Assembly (NCBI RefSeq): GCF_003627965.1
Contig: NZ_RBWE01000001.1
Span: 2,271,328-2,335,327, forward strand
DNA length: 64,000 nucleotides
Direction: 5' to 3'
Origin: Desulfofundulus salinus
Lineage (GTDB): Bacteria > Bacillota > Desulfotomaculia > Desulfotomaculales > Desulfovirgulaceae
Part shown: one piece after another, positions 35,535 to 45,061 of the stretch
Numbering within the stretch: the stretch's first letter is position 1
How the letters are laid out: the number at the start of each line of letters is the position of its first letter
Notes under the pieces: generated by a model
Told to the model about the DNA's origin: nothing
Database searches by the model: none
What the model saw: only the letters and a program-made list of their open reading frames with translations
Position numbers and translations under genes: made by a program

Positions 35535-35590
35535 GGGGGCGAAGATACTCCCCGCACTTTCATTGACGGTGTTCGTAAACCATCGCCCCC
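35535..35590 (-). terminator. Hairpin with T-tail before the AOR1 unit
   Basis: Minus-strand GGGGGCGA pairs with TCGCCCCC across 40 bases, with further pairing inside, followed by TAAGTATTTTTGTTT. It lies between the MoeA-like gene and the small Cys-rich ORF, so it can end or attenuate transcription into the AOR1 genes. A riboswitch was considered, but no known aptamer core is seen. Confidence 0.5.
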
Positions 35591-35684
35591 AAAAGATGAG
35601 AACGGCACCGGTATGTCACCTACCAGTCCCTGTTTACTTTTTTGCAGAAAAAACACACAAAAACTCAAGTAAGCTAACCGGAGA

Positions 35685-36587
35685 TCATCGCCCGGAATGG
35701 TGCTCGTGAACCATCGCCCGGCGCCACTTTTCCCGCAACACCCGGGCCAGTGCGCCGGCCAGAATTTCTTTGCCCCAACCTGCTTCCAACGCTTCCAGCA
35801 GGACGGGAGCCGCCAGCCGTACTTCATCGTGAGGACCTGGTAAAGCCACCAGAGTGGTTAATTCTACCTGACCTACTGCAATGCGCACGCCGTCTTTCAA
35901 ATGGCGTCCCTTTCCGGCGTGGAAATGGAGGATCCAGGGGGTCGCCGCCGCTGGGTCGAGCCGGGAAATGCTCTCCACCATCCAGTCTTTATCCTCCGCA
36001 CCAACCCCGCCGGTGGTGATAACAAGGCCGTAACCATCTGCCACTGCCGACCGGAGGCGGCCGGTAATCAGATGCAGGTCGTCCGGCAGAATGCCTCCAA
36101 AACGCATCCGGTAGCCATGCTGCTCAAACAGGCTGATCAAATAAGGCGAATTTGTATCTTCAATCAGACCTTCCTGGACTTCCCGGCCGGAAGCAAAAAC
36201 CACCCCCCGCCGGGCCACACCGGCCCTTACCTGCTGAGCCAGGCGGGTGGATCGCTCCAGTAATTCCTCCCGCTGTTCCGGATCGGCGGCAATCAGGCCC
36301 AATATGCCCTGGGCGTGAACAGCCGTACTGGATGTAGCCCGTACCCCTGGTACGCGATTCAGGGCTGAAAGCAGTTCTTTTTCCCGCCCTACAATTTGTT
36401 CAGCCATCACTGTACGCCGCATGATATCCAGCACCACCACCCGGTCCCGCACATCTACCACCATCACAGCTTCAGCAGGTAATCCCAATACACGGGCGGT
36501 AACGGCGGCTATTTCGTTAAGATTTGCCCCGTGAAGTTCAATACCGGTAATCCAGAGCTCGGTTTTTTGCAGCAGGTCGAGTTCCAA
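35685..36587 (-). CDS. MoeA/CinA-like molybdopterin-binding protein
   Basis: A 300-residue protein. The C-terminal half fits the MoCF_biosynth (MogA/MoeA) fold: VFASGREVQEGLIEDTNSPYL, GGILPDDLHLI, VITTGGVGAEDKDWMVESI and PGPHDEVRLAAPVLLEAL. The N-terminal 130 residues (ITGIELHGANLNEIAAVTARVL, VVVLDIMRRTV) differ from MoeA. It is probably a cofactor-insertion or regulatory pterin-binding protein for the AORs. The start is TTG with AGGAG ten bases upstream. It is downstream of a MoaD-like gene in the same run. Confidence 0.78.
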   Translation of the reverse strand: MELDLLQKTELWITGIELHGANLNEIAAVTARVLGLPAEAVMVVDVRDRVVVLDIMRRTVMAEQIVGREKELLSALNRVPGVRATSSTAVHAQGILGLIAADPEQREELLERSTRLAQQVRAGVARRGVVFASGREVQEGLIEDTNSPYLISLFEQHGYRMRFGGILPDDLHLITGRLRSAVADGYGLVITTGGVGAEDKDWMVESISRLDPAAATPWILHFHAGKGRHLKDGVRIAVGQVELTTLVALPGPHDEVRLAAPVLLEALEAGWGKEILAGALARVLREKWRRAMVHEHHSGR

Positions 36588-36726
36588 GAATAACCATCTC
36601 CTGATAAAGCTAAATTAAGTTAAGATAAATGCCTCACCCGGAAAAATAGCCGCTGAAGAAACGTCAGCAATGGCAGGAAAAAACACGTATCTAACTCTTT
36701 CGTTTCATAAAATTTTTCACAGTCTC

Positions 36727-36960
36727 TTACCCCCCGCTGGCCGCCGGTAGGAAAACAACCTCATCTCCCTCAACCAGCACATACTCTTCTCCCACCATTT
36801 TTCCATTAACGGAAACAAAGCGAACCTCATTCAAAGGCAGCCCTAAACGTTCCCGTAACTCTCTAATTGTCTCTCCTTCTTTTAGTTGAACAGGATGAAA
36901 CTTGCCGAAGGCAGGGTAAGAAAAAGAAAGAATACCCAATAACTTTACTGTCACCTGCAT
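36727..36960 (-). CDS. MoaD/ThiS-like ubiquitin-fold protein 2
   Basis: A 77-residue sulfur-carrier-like protein with the beta-grasp pattern (VTVKLLGILSF, LKEGETIRELRERLGL, VLVEGDEVVFLPA) ending in SGG. It probably donates sulfur for the pterin cofactor of AOR2, which lies upstream. A MITE-like element of 280 bp sits between it and the AOR2 stop, so cotranscription may be affected. Confidence 0.85.
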   Translation of the reverse strand: MQVTVKLLGILSFSYPAFGKFHPVQLKEGETIRELRERLGLPLNEVRFVSVNGKMVGEEYVLVEGDEVVFLPAASGG

Positions 36961-36985
36961 TCCTATCTAAACTCCTTTTTTACGG

Positions 36986-37265
36986 GTAAGTGTTCAGTCA
37001 ACCCGATTGAGGAACGGCGTTGTCCCGCTCACTCATATGCTCCGCGCCGACAGCACCGCGGCGCGCTTCGGGCCGCCCAGCACTCACTGAAAAAGCCATA
37101 CGAGGAAAAACATGCCGCTCACTATCTTTCATAGCAGGCTTAGAAAGAGCACCACTGCCAGTGAGTGCTGGGTTCACCGGGTGCTGTTACCGGCGCTCCG
37201 CAAAATCGTTCGCTCTGGACAACGCCGTTCCTTTGCAGTTAACGGCAGTTTTACTGAACTTTTAC
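36986..37265. mobile_element. MITE-like element, copy 3 (280 bp)
   Basis: Ends GTAAGTGTTCAGT and, read inward from the right, GTAAAAGTTCAGT, flanked by the 8-bp direct repeat TTTTACGG at 36978-36985 and 37266-37273. Inside is a perfect inverted repeat CCAGCACTCACTG/CAGTGAGTGCTGG, plus the palindromic blocks shared with the other copies. Its orientation is opposite to copy 1. It has no coding capacity. It is inserted in the intergenic space of the AOR2-MoaD operon. Confidence 0.88.
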
Positions 37266-37338
37266 TTTTACGGGAGCTCAGGGCGAATTTATACACATGT
37301 CATGGAGGAACAGCGGTAATGAAGCTACCCTTTCTATG

Positions 37339-39222
37339 TTAGTTTATCGCAAATTCCAGGCCCAGCTCCCTCAGTTTTTCAGGAGCAGGAAGGCCGGTCT
37401 GCCTGTCCCAACCCATGGCCTCATAATACGCATCCAGCATAGCATCCAGATTCTCCACCCTGGCCCCTGCAGAAGGACCATCCGGGATGGCCTGAGCAAA
37501 CCGCCCGGGCAACTTATCATCCTTGCGGGTGAAACCTTCACGGGCGTTAAAACACCGCTTGAGATTCCAGGAACGCTCTGCTGCCGTCATTAGTTCTGCT
37601 GCTGTTACGTCCCACCCGGTGAGAGCACTGACAATCTCGGCGTAAAGCTGCGGCGTGATACAGCTGCCTTCAGTACCCCACGAGTAGAAGATACATGCCC
37701 CCAGGATTTCGCTGATTTCACCCTGTAACGCCACATACCGGTAAACAACACCTTTCTGCGGCGATTCATCCTGCATCCCTGTGGGCGGCCAGGGTATACC
37801 GAATTCCTTCATGCCGCAGTCAAGTTGACCAAAGTCCCAGGTGCTTGCCCAGTTGGGGTGCATATGACAGCCCCCCCGCGGAGAAACGGCATACTGCACA
37901 GCAAGCACCTTAGATTCAGAACGCGGCTCGTGAGCCGGCAGTTCAAGTCCTTTCACATGGATAGCTGCCTCTTCAGCAGCAGGACCGAGCTGTTCAGCCA
38001 TACGTTTTACACCCTGGGCCAGCAATGCACCAATTCCTTCCCGGTGGGCAATCTTTTCCACCAATTTTACCATTACTTCCCCATCGCCCCACCGCAAAGG
38101 CATTCCTTCCGTGTCCCTGTCAGTTAGCAACCCCTTTTCATAGCACTCCATAGCAAAAGCAATGCTCATGCCCGTACTAATTGTATCCAAACCATAAACA
38201 TTACACAGGTAATTGCCTCTAATAATAGCCTCCAGGTCGGCAACCCCACAAATGGGCCCCAACATATCTACAGTTTCGTATTCCGGACCCTCCATGGGAG
38301 GTGTAGCAAACTTTCCACTACCCACTGAAGTATAACGCCCACAGGCGAAGCTGCAACCATAACAAGCCCGCCGTTTAATTTGGTATTTCCGGTTGAGAAG
38401 CTCACCCGAAATCTGATCGGCCTTTTCAAAATGGGCCGTTTGGAAGTTCTTTGTCGGCAGGATTCCCAGGCTGTTGTTTAACGATACCAGGCCAACCGTA
38501 CCCAGAGAAGGAATGCTGCCGAAGGGGTAATTCTTTAACCACTGCTCTGCCTTCTCAACGGCCTCCGCAAATTCCTTCGGGCGGGCCACTTTAATGCCAC
38601 CACGGCCATTCACCACAACCGCCTTCAAATTTTTACTGCCAAACACTGCTCCAATACCGCCGCGACCGGCAGCCCGTCCCCTGTCATTGATCAGAGCAGC
38701 ATACAGAACCCCATTTTCGCCTGCCTGCCCTATGGCAGCCACAGATATCTCAGGATCATCAAGTTCGCGAATCAGGGCATCTGTAGTTTCTTCAACGTTA
38801 AGCCCCCACAAGTGTTTAGCGGGTTTGATCTCCACCTCACCATCGTGGATATATACGTAGACAGGCTCCTCTGCCTTACCTTCAATGACCACAAAGTCAA
38901 ACCCCGCATACTTAAGCTTTGGACCAAAAGCCCCCCCTGACCGGGCCTGATTCCAGGTGCCGGTCAAAGGTGACTTGTAGCACACCTCGTAGCTTCCACC
39001 GCTGGGACAAAGGGTCCCGGTTACTGCACCAGTGGCCAGCACCACTTTAGCTTCTGGAGCCAGTGGATCAATGCCACCGGGCATTTCCTGATAGAGAAGC
39101 CTGGCTGCATAACCGACACAACCCATATACTTGCGCAATTCATTTTTATCCAGTTCCTCTACCTTGAATTCACCACTGGTCAGGTTAACCCGCAGCAGCT
39201 TACCGGCAAATCCGTACCACAT
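37339..39222 (-). CDS. aor: Aldehyde:ferredoxin oxidoreductase 2
   Basis: A 627-residue AOR-family tungstoenzyme: FAGKLLRVNLTSGEF, TGAVTGTLCPSGGSYEVCYK, KSPLTGTWNQARSGGAFGPK and DRGRAAGRGGIGAVFGSKNL in the pterin-binding domain. Iron-sulfur ligands are in CYGCSFACGRY (residues 287-294) and a later Cys in ILGACIFYSWG. It follows a four-cluster ferredoxin gene by 13 bases, as in aorAB-type operons where the ferredoxin subunit is the electron acceptor. It belongs to the ADH-ferredoxin-AOR2-MoaD-MoeA run. Substrate not deducible. Confidence 0.94.
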   Translation of the reverse strand: MWYGFAGKLLRVNLTSGEFKVEELDKNELRKYMGCVGYAARLLYQEMPGGIDPLAPEAKVVLATGAVTGTLCPSGGSYEVCYKSPLTGTWNQARSGGAFGPKLKYAGFDFVVIEGKAEEPVYVYIHDGEVEIKPAKHLWGLNVEETTDALIRELDDPEISVAAIGQAGENGVLYAALINDRGRAAGRGGIGAVFGSKNLKAVVVNGRGGIKVARPKEFAEAVEKAEQWLKNYPFGSIPSLGTVGLVSLNNSLGILPTKNFQTAHFEKADQISGELLNRKYQIKRRACYGCSFACGRYTSVGSGKFATPPMEGPEYETVDMLGPICGVADLEAIIRGNYLCNVYGLDTISTGMSIAFAMECYEKGLLTDRDTEGMPLRWGDGEVMVKLVEKIAHREGIGALLAQGVKRMAEQLGPAAEEAAIHVKGLELPAHEPRSESKVLAVQYAVSPRGGCHMHPNWASTWDFGQLDCGMKEFGIPWPPTGMQDESPQKGVVYRYVALQGEISEILGACIFYSWGTEGSCITPQLYAEIVSALTGWDVTAAELMTAAERSWNLKRCFNAREGFTRKDDKLPGRFAQAIPDGPSAGARVENLDAMLDAYYEAMGWDRQTGLPAPEKLRELGLEFAIN

Positions 39223-39235
39223 TTACCAGCACCTC

Positions 39236-39697
39236 CTATCTGATCCTTACTCCGTGGGCCATAGCCCAAATCTCCCGGCGCCTGGCCGCAGCTTTACCTG
39301 CATCCTCGTATCGAAGAGCACCATGCGGGCAATGGTTGACACATGCCGGTGAACCGGAGCACAGGTCACACTTGGCCGCTACTTCTGTTTCTTCATCAAC
39401 TCTGAGCACTCCATAAGGGCAAACCTTCACACAGGTACCGCAGCCGGTGCAAATATTTTCATCCACCACCACCGCATCAGTAGCACCATCCCGCTTAAGT
39501 GCCCCGGTGGGACAAACATCTATACATAAGCCGCACTGCATACATACTACGGGCACATCCACCGCCGGCTCCCGGCGTATCACATAAACATTGCTTCGGG
39601 AAGGATTTATTTCACCGTATTTAGTTAGCGAGCACCACATTTCACAACGGTGGCACCCGGTGCATAAAGACGGGTCCACTACCAGCACCTTAGACAC
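39236..39697 (-). CDS. Four-cluster 4Fe-4S ferredoxin subunit
   Basis: A 153-residue polyferredoxin of the HycB/AOR-associated type. Cys motifs are CTGCHRCEMWC, CMQCGLCIDVCPTGA, CTGCGTCVKVCPYGV and CDLCSGSPACVNHCPHGA, enough for four 4Fe-4S clusters. The GTG start has GGAGGTGA well placed. It is directly upstream of AOR2 and probably carries its electrons to or from soluble ferredoxin or a membrane complex. Confidence 0.92.
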   Translation of the reverse strand: MSKVLVVDPSLCTGCHRCEMWCSLTKYGEINPSRSNVYVIRREPAVDVPVVCMQCGLCIDVCPTGALKRDGATDAVVVDENICTGCGTCVKVCPYGVLRVDEETEVAAKCDLCSGSPACVNHCPHGALRYEDAGKAAARRREIWAMAHGVRIR

Positions 39698-39788
39698 GCG
39701 TGGTCACCTCCAGAACGTAATTATCAATGCAGGGAAAGGGAGCAGGGAGACAAAAAACTTTCTCACCTACTCCCCCAAGCCCTGGGCT

Positions 39789-40991
39789 TTAATACAGTTT
39801 ATCCCCAAGACGGCCTTCATAACTTCTGGTCAGCAGTTCTACTGCCGCCTCTCTGGTCATCGGCCGCTTGGACCAGCCGTAAAAAGCGGTAATCCATGGG
39901 CTCTCAACCATCATCCCGGCTAACATTGGAATATCTTCCTTCTTACCGAAGGGAGCCCATGTCGTGGGAAGACCAACATCTTCCAGCAACTGTTTGACCG
40001 CTTGTACAGCAGCCTGGGCAGCCTGGCGGACGCTCATGCCGGCGGTATTCTGGCCTAAAGCCACGGCAATGCGAGCCAGTTTCTCCATGCAGTGCCCCAT
40101 GTTATACTCCATCGCGTAGGGCAGGGCCACTGCACAACCAACACCGTGCGGTACATGGTATACGGAACCTAATGTATGCGCCAGAGCATGCCCCTCTACG
40201 ATTCCTGGATCATTAAAAGCCATGCCGGCCATCATTGAAGCATAAGCCATCTTAACTCGAGCTTCCAGGTTATCCCCTTCGTAAACGGCCACCGGCAGGG
40301 CCTCTGCGATGAACTCAACCGCCTTTAGAGCAATTGCATCAGTAAGCGGGTTTTCCTGCCTGGCCATCATCGTCTCGATAGCATGCGACAGGGCGTCGGC
40401 ACCCGTAGAAGCAGTAACTTTAGGCGGCATACTTACACTCAGGGTAGGATCCACCAGTGCCATATCCGGCAGGATGGCCGGCGTGGCGAAGAAGCCTTTA
40501 ATACCATCTTTAGCAAAGGTTACCACAGAATACATCGTACATTCGGTACCGGTTCCGGACGTGGTGGGAACGGCAATAATAGGCGCACCCTTTTTGGGGA
40601 AGGTGGTATTAACCAGATAATCCTCAGTTTTACCCGGCAGCGCCAGGAGCTGAGCAGCCACCTTGGCGATGTCGATAGCACTGCCGCCACCCAGACCAAT
40701 TACGAAGCTGCCACCCTCTTTACGGGCAAATTCAGCAGCCTGGTCACAGACCACATTATCCGGCTCGGGCTTACCCTGGTCAAAAACCGCTGCTTCAAAC
40801 CCATCTTTCTTGAGGGCCTGTACTACCCGGTCAGCGATCCCCGCCTGAGCCACCCCGGGATCAGTTACAATAACAGCCTTTCCGCTTATACCCATCTCCT
40901 TGATATACTGGCCAATGTTGTCTACAGCATTAACACCAAACACTACTTTTTGAGGGGTATAGTACTGAACCACTTTGAGCATTGGGAACAT
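39789..40991 (-). CDS. Iron-containing alcohol dehydrogenase
   Basis: A 400-residue group III alcohol dehydrogenase. It has GGGSAIDIAKVAA, AVPTTSGTGTECTMYSVV, STGADALSHAIETMMA and GHALAHTLGSVYHVPHGVG (metal ligands Asp, His, His, His). The ATG has a strong AAGGAGG site. It is the first gene of the AOR2 run; two copies of the putative IclR operator lie 150-240 bases upstream. It probably feeds an alcohol-derived aldehyde to the AOR, or works in reverse. Confidence 0.94.
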   Translation of the reverse strand: MFPMLKVVQYYTPQKVVFGVNAVDNIGQYIKEMGISGKAVIVTDPGVAQAGIADRVVQALKKDGFEAAVFDQGKPEPDNVVCDQAAEFARKEGGSFVIGLGGGSAIDIAKVAAQLLALPGKTEDYLVNTTFPKKGAPIIAVPTTSGTGTECTMYSVVTFAKDGIKGFFATPAILPDMALVDPTLSVSMPPKVTASTGADALSHAIETMMARQENPLTDAIALKAVEFIAEALPVAVYEGDNLEARVKMAYASMMAGMAFNDPGIVEGHALAHTLGSVYHVPHGVGCAVALPYAMEYNMGHCMEKLARIAVALGQNTAGMSVRQAAQAAVQAVKQLLEDVGLPTTWAPFGKKEDIPMLAGMMVESPWITAFYGWSKRPMTREAAVELLTRSYEGRLGDKLY

Positions 40992-41137
40992 AATAATACA
41001 ACCTCCTTAAACATTAGTATTTTCCCATGAGACTTAAACTACCACAAGTACTACCGTTGAATTTACTTTTACCTCCAGGTTTCGCTATCTTTTCTAAAAC
41101 TCACCTCCTCGGGTTTCTTTAAAGCTCGTCAGGTTTG
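40992..41137. other. Leader region of the Fe-ADH/AOR2 operon
   Basis: On the minus strand it holds GAGGAGGTGAGT and CTGGAGGTAAAAG sites. An 11-codon frame (GTG, stop after GAAACCTGGAGG) could be a leader peptide, but this is weak. No clear hairpin is seen. Confidence 0.3.
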
Positions 41138-41152
41138 TTTGATAATGCCAAA
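41138..41152 (-). promoter_or_regulatory. Putative IclR-type operator, site A
   Basis: TTTG-N7-CAAA, followed on the plus strand by CTCTATTCTGTTTATAG. The same core and flank recur at 41215. It is 147 bases upstream of the Fe-ADH gene. The core is near-palindromic. Confidence 0.55.
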
Positions 41153-41214
41153 CTCTATTCTGTTTATAGCAACTAGAGACCCCGCCGCTTTGAAAAACGC
41201 CGACCCTTCACGTG

Positions 41215-41229
41215 TTTGACATTAACAAA
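41215..41229 (-). promoter_or_regulatory. Putative IclR-type operator, site B
   Basis: TTTG-N7-CAAA followed by CTCTATTCTGTTTTCTTATAA, a 77-base-spaced repeat of site A. A third core, with its flank diverged, stands at 47134-47148 before the ferredoxin/BFD gene. A weaker half (GTTCGACATTAT) lies at about 41257. Confidence 0.55.
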
Positions 41230-41358
41230 CTCTATTCTGTTTTCTTATAATTACCATTGTTCGACATTATTTTTAAAACTCCTTCCATTCCCCCTAAAAA
41301 TTTTTAAATAATTTTTTAGAATTTATTATAGTAATCGTGATAAAGATGCTCAGGTACA

Positions 41359-41389
41359 GGGGTCCGGTTTCTTTCCGGAACCGAACCCC
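41359..41389 (-). terminator. Terminator-like hairpin after the aldolase gene
   Basis: GGGGTCCGGTT and AACCGAACCCC pair across a short loop, 30 bases after the aldolase stop. The T-tail is weak, but the position fits the end of the 41419-47117 operon. Confidence 0.6.
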
Positions 41390-41418
41390 CATTGCTGTAT
41401 GGCATATCAAGCAGTTTA

Positions 41419-42444
41419 TCAGCCAGCCACAACCTGTTTATTCTGAGCCATCTCGTAAGCCACGTCAATAATGTAGTCTTCCTGACCGCCTACAATCTTG
41501 CGGCGCCCCAGTTCCATTAAAATGTCCCGCGGGTCCAGGCCAAACTTCTCCGCCGCCCGGTAGGTGTGCAGGAGGAAACTGGAGTACACGCCGGCATAAC
41601 CCAGCATGATGGACGCATTATCGATCACCTGCGGGCGGCGCATCATGGGCTCCAGAACAGTGGCAGCATCCATGATCTTATAGAGATCCACACCTACCTC
41701 GCAGCCAACCTTTTTGAGGGCTGCCACCAGCACTTCGGTAGGCGCGTTACCTGCCCCGGCCCCCAGGCCGCGCAGGGTCCCATCCACCACCGTGGCCCCG
41801 GCTTCCACTGCTGCCAGTGTATTGCCGATGGCCAGTCCCAGGTTGTTATGAGCATGGAAGCCCACCGGAATCTTCAGGCAGGAGCGCACATAGCTGACCT
41901 TTTCTTTAACCTCCTGTGGGGTCATGGCCCCTGCCGAGTCCACCACATAGACCACGTCCGCACCGTAACTTTCCATCAACCTGGCCTGCTCGGCAATCTT
42001 CTCCTTGTCTACGGTGTGGGACATCATCAGAAAGCCTACTACTTCCGCCCCCATCTCTTTGGCCAGGCCCATGTGTTCTTCCGATATGTCTGCTTCAGTA
42101 ACGTGGGTGGCAATGCGGAAGACCTTTACCCCGGCCTTCACCGCCATCTGCATGTCCTTACAAGTACCGATACCGGGCAGTACCAGGGCCGCCAGCTTTG
42201 CCCGCTTGAGCACTGGAGCAACTGCTCGCAGATACTCCTCGTCTGTAGCCGCGGCAAAGCCGTACTGGAACGAATAACCGGCCAGGCCGTCGCCGTGAGA
42301 AACTTCGATTACGTCCACGCCGGCCTCATCCAGGGCGGCCGCCACCCTGGCCATCTGTTCCGGGGTGAACTGGTGGGCCATGGCGTGCATCCCGTCCCGC
42401 AAGGTGGTGTCCATAATTCTGATCTTAGGCACAGCTTTCCACAT
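41419..42444 (-). CDS. 4-hydroxy-2-oxovalerate aldolase
   Basis: DmpG/MhpE/BphI-type class II aldolase, which cleaves 4-hydroxy-2-oxovalerate to pyruvate and acetaldehyde. It begins [15 protein letters not shown] (metal-binding Asp). [21 protein letters not shown] (metal His ligands) and [10 protein letters not shown] follow, then the C-terminal dimer domain that contacts the aldehyde dehydrogenase. ATG 42444 and GTG 42432 are both possible; the latter gives the usual N terminus. It overlaps the aldehyde dehydrogenase gene, its obligate channelling partner. Confidence 0.95.
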   Translation of the reverse strand: MWKAVPKIRIMDTTLRDGMHAMAHQFTPEQMARVAAALDEAGVDVIEVSHGDGLAGYSFQYGFAAATDEEYLRAVAPVLKRAKLAALVLPGIGTCKDMQMAVKAGVKVFRIATHVTEADISEEHMGLAKEMGAEVVGFLMMSHTVDKEKIAEQARLMESYGADVVYVVDSAGAMTPQEVKEKVSYVRSCLKIPVGFHAHNNLGLAIGNTLAAVEAGATVVDGTLRGLGAGAGNAPTEVLVAALKKVGCEVGVDLYKIMDAATVLEPMMRRPQVIDNASIMLGYAGVYSSFLLHTYRAAEKFGLDPRDILMELGRRKIVGGQEDYIIDVAYEMAQNKQVVAG

Positions 42445-43321
42445 CCTTCCGGTTGTAAATACCCAGCAGGCGCATGGCCATCAACTCGCCCACCCGTGCA
42501 GCAGCCGAAGTCATAATGTCCAGGTTGCCCGCATAAGTGGGCAGGAAGTCCCCCGCCCCGGTCACTTCGATGATCGTAGTCACCTTGTTTCCTTCCACCA
42601 GCGGCTCTACCCGGAGCCGGTAACCGGGAACGTACTCCTGAATGCGCCGTACCATGTCGAGTACTGCAGCGCGAATTTTATCCTCATCCGGATGCTCCAC
42701 CAGAGTGTAGATGGTGTTATGCATCATAATTGGGGGATCGGCTGGATTAAGGATAATAATGGCCTTGCCCTTTTGAGCTCCACCCACCACTTCCAGAGCT
42801 TTGGCCGTGGTCTCAGTAAACTCATCGATATTCTGGCGCGTACCCGGCCCCGCGCTCTTGCTGGCAATGGAGGAAACGATTTCCGCATATTGGACACCTG
42901 CAACGCGGTTAATAGCTGCTACGATGGGCACGGTGGCCTGACCACCGCAGGTAACCATGTTCACGTTCATGGCATCCAGATGCTTATCTATGTTAACCAC
43001 CGGGACCACGTAAGGACCCACCGCCGCCGGAGTGAGGTCGATGGCAATTTTGCCCGCCTCCCGCAGCAGGGGAGCATGTTTGAGATGAGGCTTGGCTCCG
43101 GTAGCGTCAAAGACAATCTTGATCTCCGGTTCCCGCAATACTGCGTCGATCCCTTCGTGTGAGGCTTTAATGCCCAGTGATCTGGCCCGGGCCAGGCCCT
43201 CGGACTCCGGGTAAATCCCCACCATCATGGCTACTTCCACGTATTTGCTGCGCAACAGTTTGTACATCAGGTCGGTACCGATGTTACCCGGCCCGACGAT
43301 GGCTGCCTTTATTTTTTCCAA
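42425..43321 (-). CDS. Acetaldehyde dehydrogenase (acetylating)
   Basis: DmpF/MhpF/BphJ-type enzyme turning acetaldehyde, CoA and NAD into acetyl-CoA. It has the N-terminal Rossmann loop [15 protein letters not shown], the catalytic Cys in [11 protein letters not shown] and the [20 protein letters not shown] segment. It is 298 residues. It forms a complex with the aldolase encoded just downstream (20-base overlap), which channels the volatile aldehyde. Confidence 0.95.
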   Translation of the reverse strand: MEKIKAAIVGPGNIGTDLMYKLLRSKYVEVAMMVGIYPESEGLARARSLGIKASHEGIDAVLREPEIKIVFDATGAKPHLKHAPLLREAGKIAIDLTPAAVGPYVVPVVNIDKHLDAMNVNMVTCGGQATVPIVAAINRVAGVQYAEIVSSIASKSAGPGTRQNIDEFTETTAKALEVVGGAQKGKAIIILNPADPPIMMHNTIYTLVEHPDEDKIRAAVLDMVRRIQEYVPGYRLRVEPLVEGNKVTTIIEVTGAGDFLPTYAGNLDIMTSAAARVGELMAMRLLGIYNRKDVESCA

Positions 43322-43347
43322 GAGAACATCCTCCTCAAAGTTGAAAA

Positions 43348-44130
43348 TTAAGCATCTACAAATCTTGCGGTTACCGTGCCCAGGCGGTCGAAAGAAGCGC
43401 GGATCACCGAACCGGGACTCACCGCCACTGCCTGGGTGAACGAACCGGAAAGCACCACCATACCCGGCTCCAGGCTCAACCCGTAGCGGGCCACCGCGTT
43501 GGCCAGCCAGGCCACCGCCGCCGCCGGGTGGCCAAGCACTGCGGCTCCCGCCCCGGTAGCAAAGACTTCCCCATCCTTTTCCAGTACCAGCCCGAGCAGG
43601 CGCAAGTCCAACCCTTCCACCGGCATTAACGTCCCACCCAGAATAATGGCCGCCGAGGAAGCATTGTCGGCAATGGTATCCTGAATTTTTATCTTCCAGT
43701 CCCTGATTCTACTGTCAATAATCTCTAATGCGGGCATTATTCCCGCCGTGGCCCGTAATACATCGGCCACGGTAACCCCGGGGCCGGTTAGCCGCTCCCG
43801 CAGCACAAAAGCTATTTCTGCTTCTACCCTGGGCTGAATCAGCCTCGACAGGCGTACCGGTTCACCCTCAATCAGAACCATGGTGTCCAGAATATGACCA
43901 TAATCTGGCTCATAAACCCCCAGCATCTGTTGCATGGCCCTGCTGGTCAGGCCAATCTTCATCCCCACCACCCTTTGGCCCCGGGCACACTTGCGTTCTA
44001 TTACCTTCAATTGAATCTGATAGGCCGTGGGAATATCTATTTCCGGCCAGGCTGCTGTCAGCGGTTCGATGGGCATTCCAGTTTCTTCAGCCTGCAGTAA
44101 CCGCCCGGCCCATTCTTCAATTTGCGGCAT
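43348..44130 (-). CDS. 2-oxopent-4-enoate hydratase / 4-oxalocrotonate decarboxylase family
   Basis: A 260-residue member of the MhpD/DmpE-DmpH family. It has [21 protein letters not shown], the metal-binding [33 protein letters not shown] and the C-terminal [18 protein letters not shown]. Hydratase and decarboxylase members cannot be told apart by eye. With the aldolase and dehydrogenase next to it, hydration of 2-oxopent-4-enoate to 4-hydroxy-2-oxovalerate is the simplest role. Confidence 0.88.
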   Translation of the reverse strand: MPQIEEWAGRLLQAEETGMPIEPLTAAWPEIDIPTAYQIQLKVIERKCARGQRVVGMKIGLTSRAMQQMLGVYEPDYGHILDTMVLIEGEPVRLSRLIQPRVEAEIAFVLRERLTGPGVTVADVLRATAGIMPALEIIDSRIRDWKIKIQDTIADNASSAAIILGGTLMPVEGLDLRLLGLVLEKDGEVFATGAGAAVLGHPAAAVAWLANAVARYGLSLEPGMVVLSGSFTQAVAVSPGSVIRASFDRLGTVTARFVDA

Positions 44131-44215
44131 GGTCTCAACTCCATCTATTTGATATTACAGAACAATGTTTTGGGATTATACAAAATCAGACGGACATTAT
44201 ATCCGGTACTGCACC

Positions 44216-45037
44216 CTACGCCGGCCCCAGAACTTCAAAGCGCAGATCAGCTAGCGGCGCATCCAGCACTGAACGCCCTATATCTATAATGTCCACATCC
44301 AGCTCTGCGATGGCCGGCAGATCTTCCCTGGTGATTCCCCCGGAAAAAGCAAGGCGCACTCCCTGCCGCCATCCACGCCTGCGCAGGTACCCGGCCACAA
44401 GGGTCACATCTTCCACGCGGCCGGTGTCTACCATTAAGACGGCAGCTCCATTGGTTGCCGCCTGGGCAGCCTCTTCGGTAATGTCGCCCCACTCACCGCG
44501 CAGCTGGATGACCTTTTTACCGGGCAGAGCCGCTACCGCCTGCAGGGTGCTGGAGATACCTCCAAACATACGGATATAGTTTTTATCCAGGTAGATGAAG
44601 GGATCATCCACGATCCGGGTGGCCACACCGCCCACTGCCGCAGCCCGGCGCAAATTCTGTCGCCAGGGCAAAGGAAGCTTTTTCCATCCTCCACACACCA
44701 CCCGGATACGGCCGGGAAGCATCTCACGGAACGAACGGGCGGCGGTGGCTACGCCGGAAGCCTTGCCGATCCAACCCAACACTCGATCTTCGGCCACGGC
44801 CAGGGTCATGGCCGGCCCGATAAGAGTGAATACCGCCTGACCGGCCAGCACACTCATTCCCTCCCGCACCTGACTGCGTACTTCCAGCCCCAAAGAACGA
44901 GCCTCATCGATGCTTTCGCTCAGACCGGCCACCACCGCCGGCTGGGTAAAGACCACCCCGGCCTGGAAGATACGATTTTCCATCCCTTTGAAGATGGAAC
45001 AGCGAATATCATCGGGAGGGAGAATGTGCTTTTCCAT
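44216..45037 (-). CDS. NadC-like phosphoribosyltransferase (ModD-like)
   Basis: A 273-residue protein with the quinolinate phosphoribosyltransferase fold pattern: LEVRSQVREGMSVLAGQAVFTLIGP, GWIGKASGVATAA, LRRAAAVGGVATR and an alpha/beta barrel ending AFSGGITREDLPAIAELDVDIIDIG. The usual RKT and KDNH active-site motifs are changed (GGWKKLP, LDKNYIRMFGG), so it may not be a housekeeping NadC. ModD proteins of molybdate loci show similar drift. The ATG at 45037 has AGGAGG nine bases upstream. It sits between an unknown protein and the hydratase; its job in this operon is unknown. Confidence 0.65.
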   Translation of the reverse strand: MEKHILPPDDIRCSIFKGMENRIFQAGVVFTQPAVVAGLSESIDEARSLGLEVRSQVREGMSVLAGQAVFTLIGPAMTLAVAEDRVLGWIGKASGVATAARSFREMLPGRIRVVCGGWKKLPLPWRQNLRRAAAVGGVATRIVDDPFIYLDKNYIRMFGGISSTLQAVAALPGKKVIQLRGEWGDITEEAAQAATNGAAVLMVDTGRVEDVTLVAGYLRRRGWRQGVRLAFSGGITREDLPAIAELDVDIIDIGRSVLDAPLADLRFEVLGPA

Positions 45038-45061
45038 TTGAGCCAACCTCCTGCCAGCTCC

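Noticed and set aside
35502-35684. Possible molybdenum-cofactor riboswitch before the AOR1 genes
   Set aside because: Only a long hairpin with T-tail is visible; none of the conserved Moco aptamer bases could be found.
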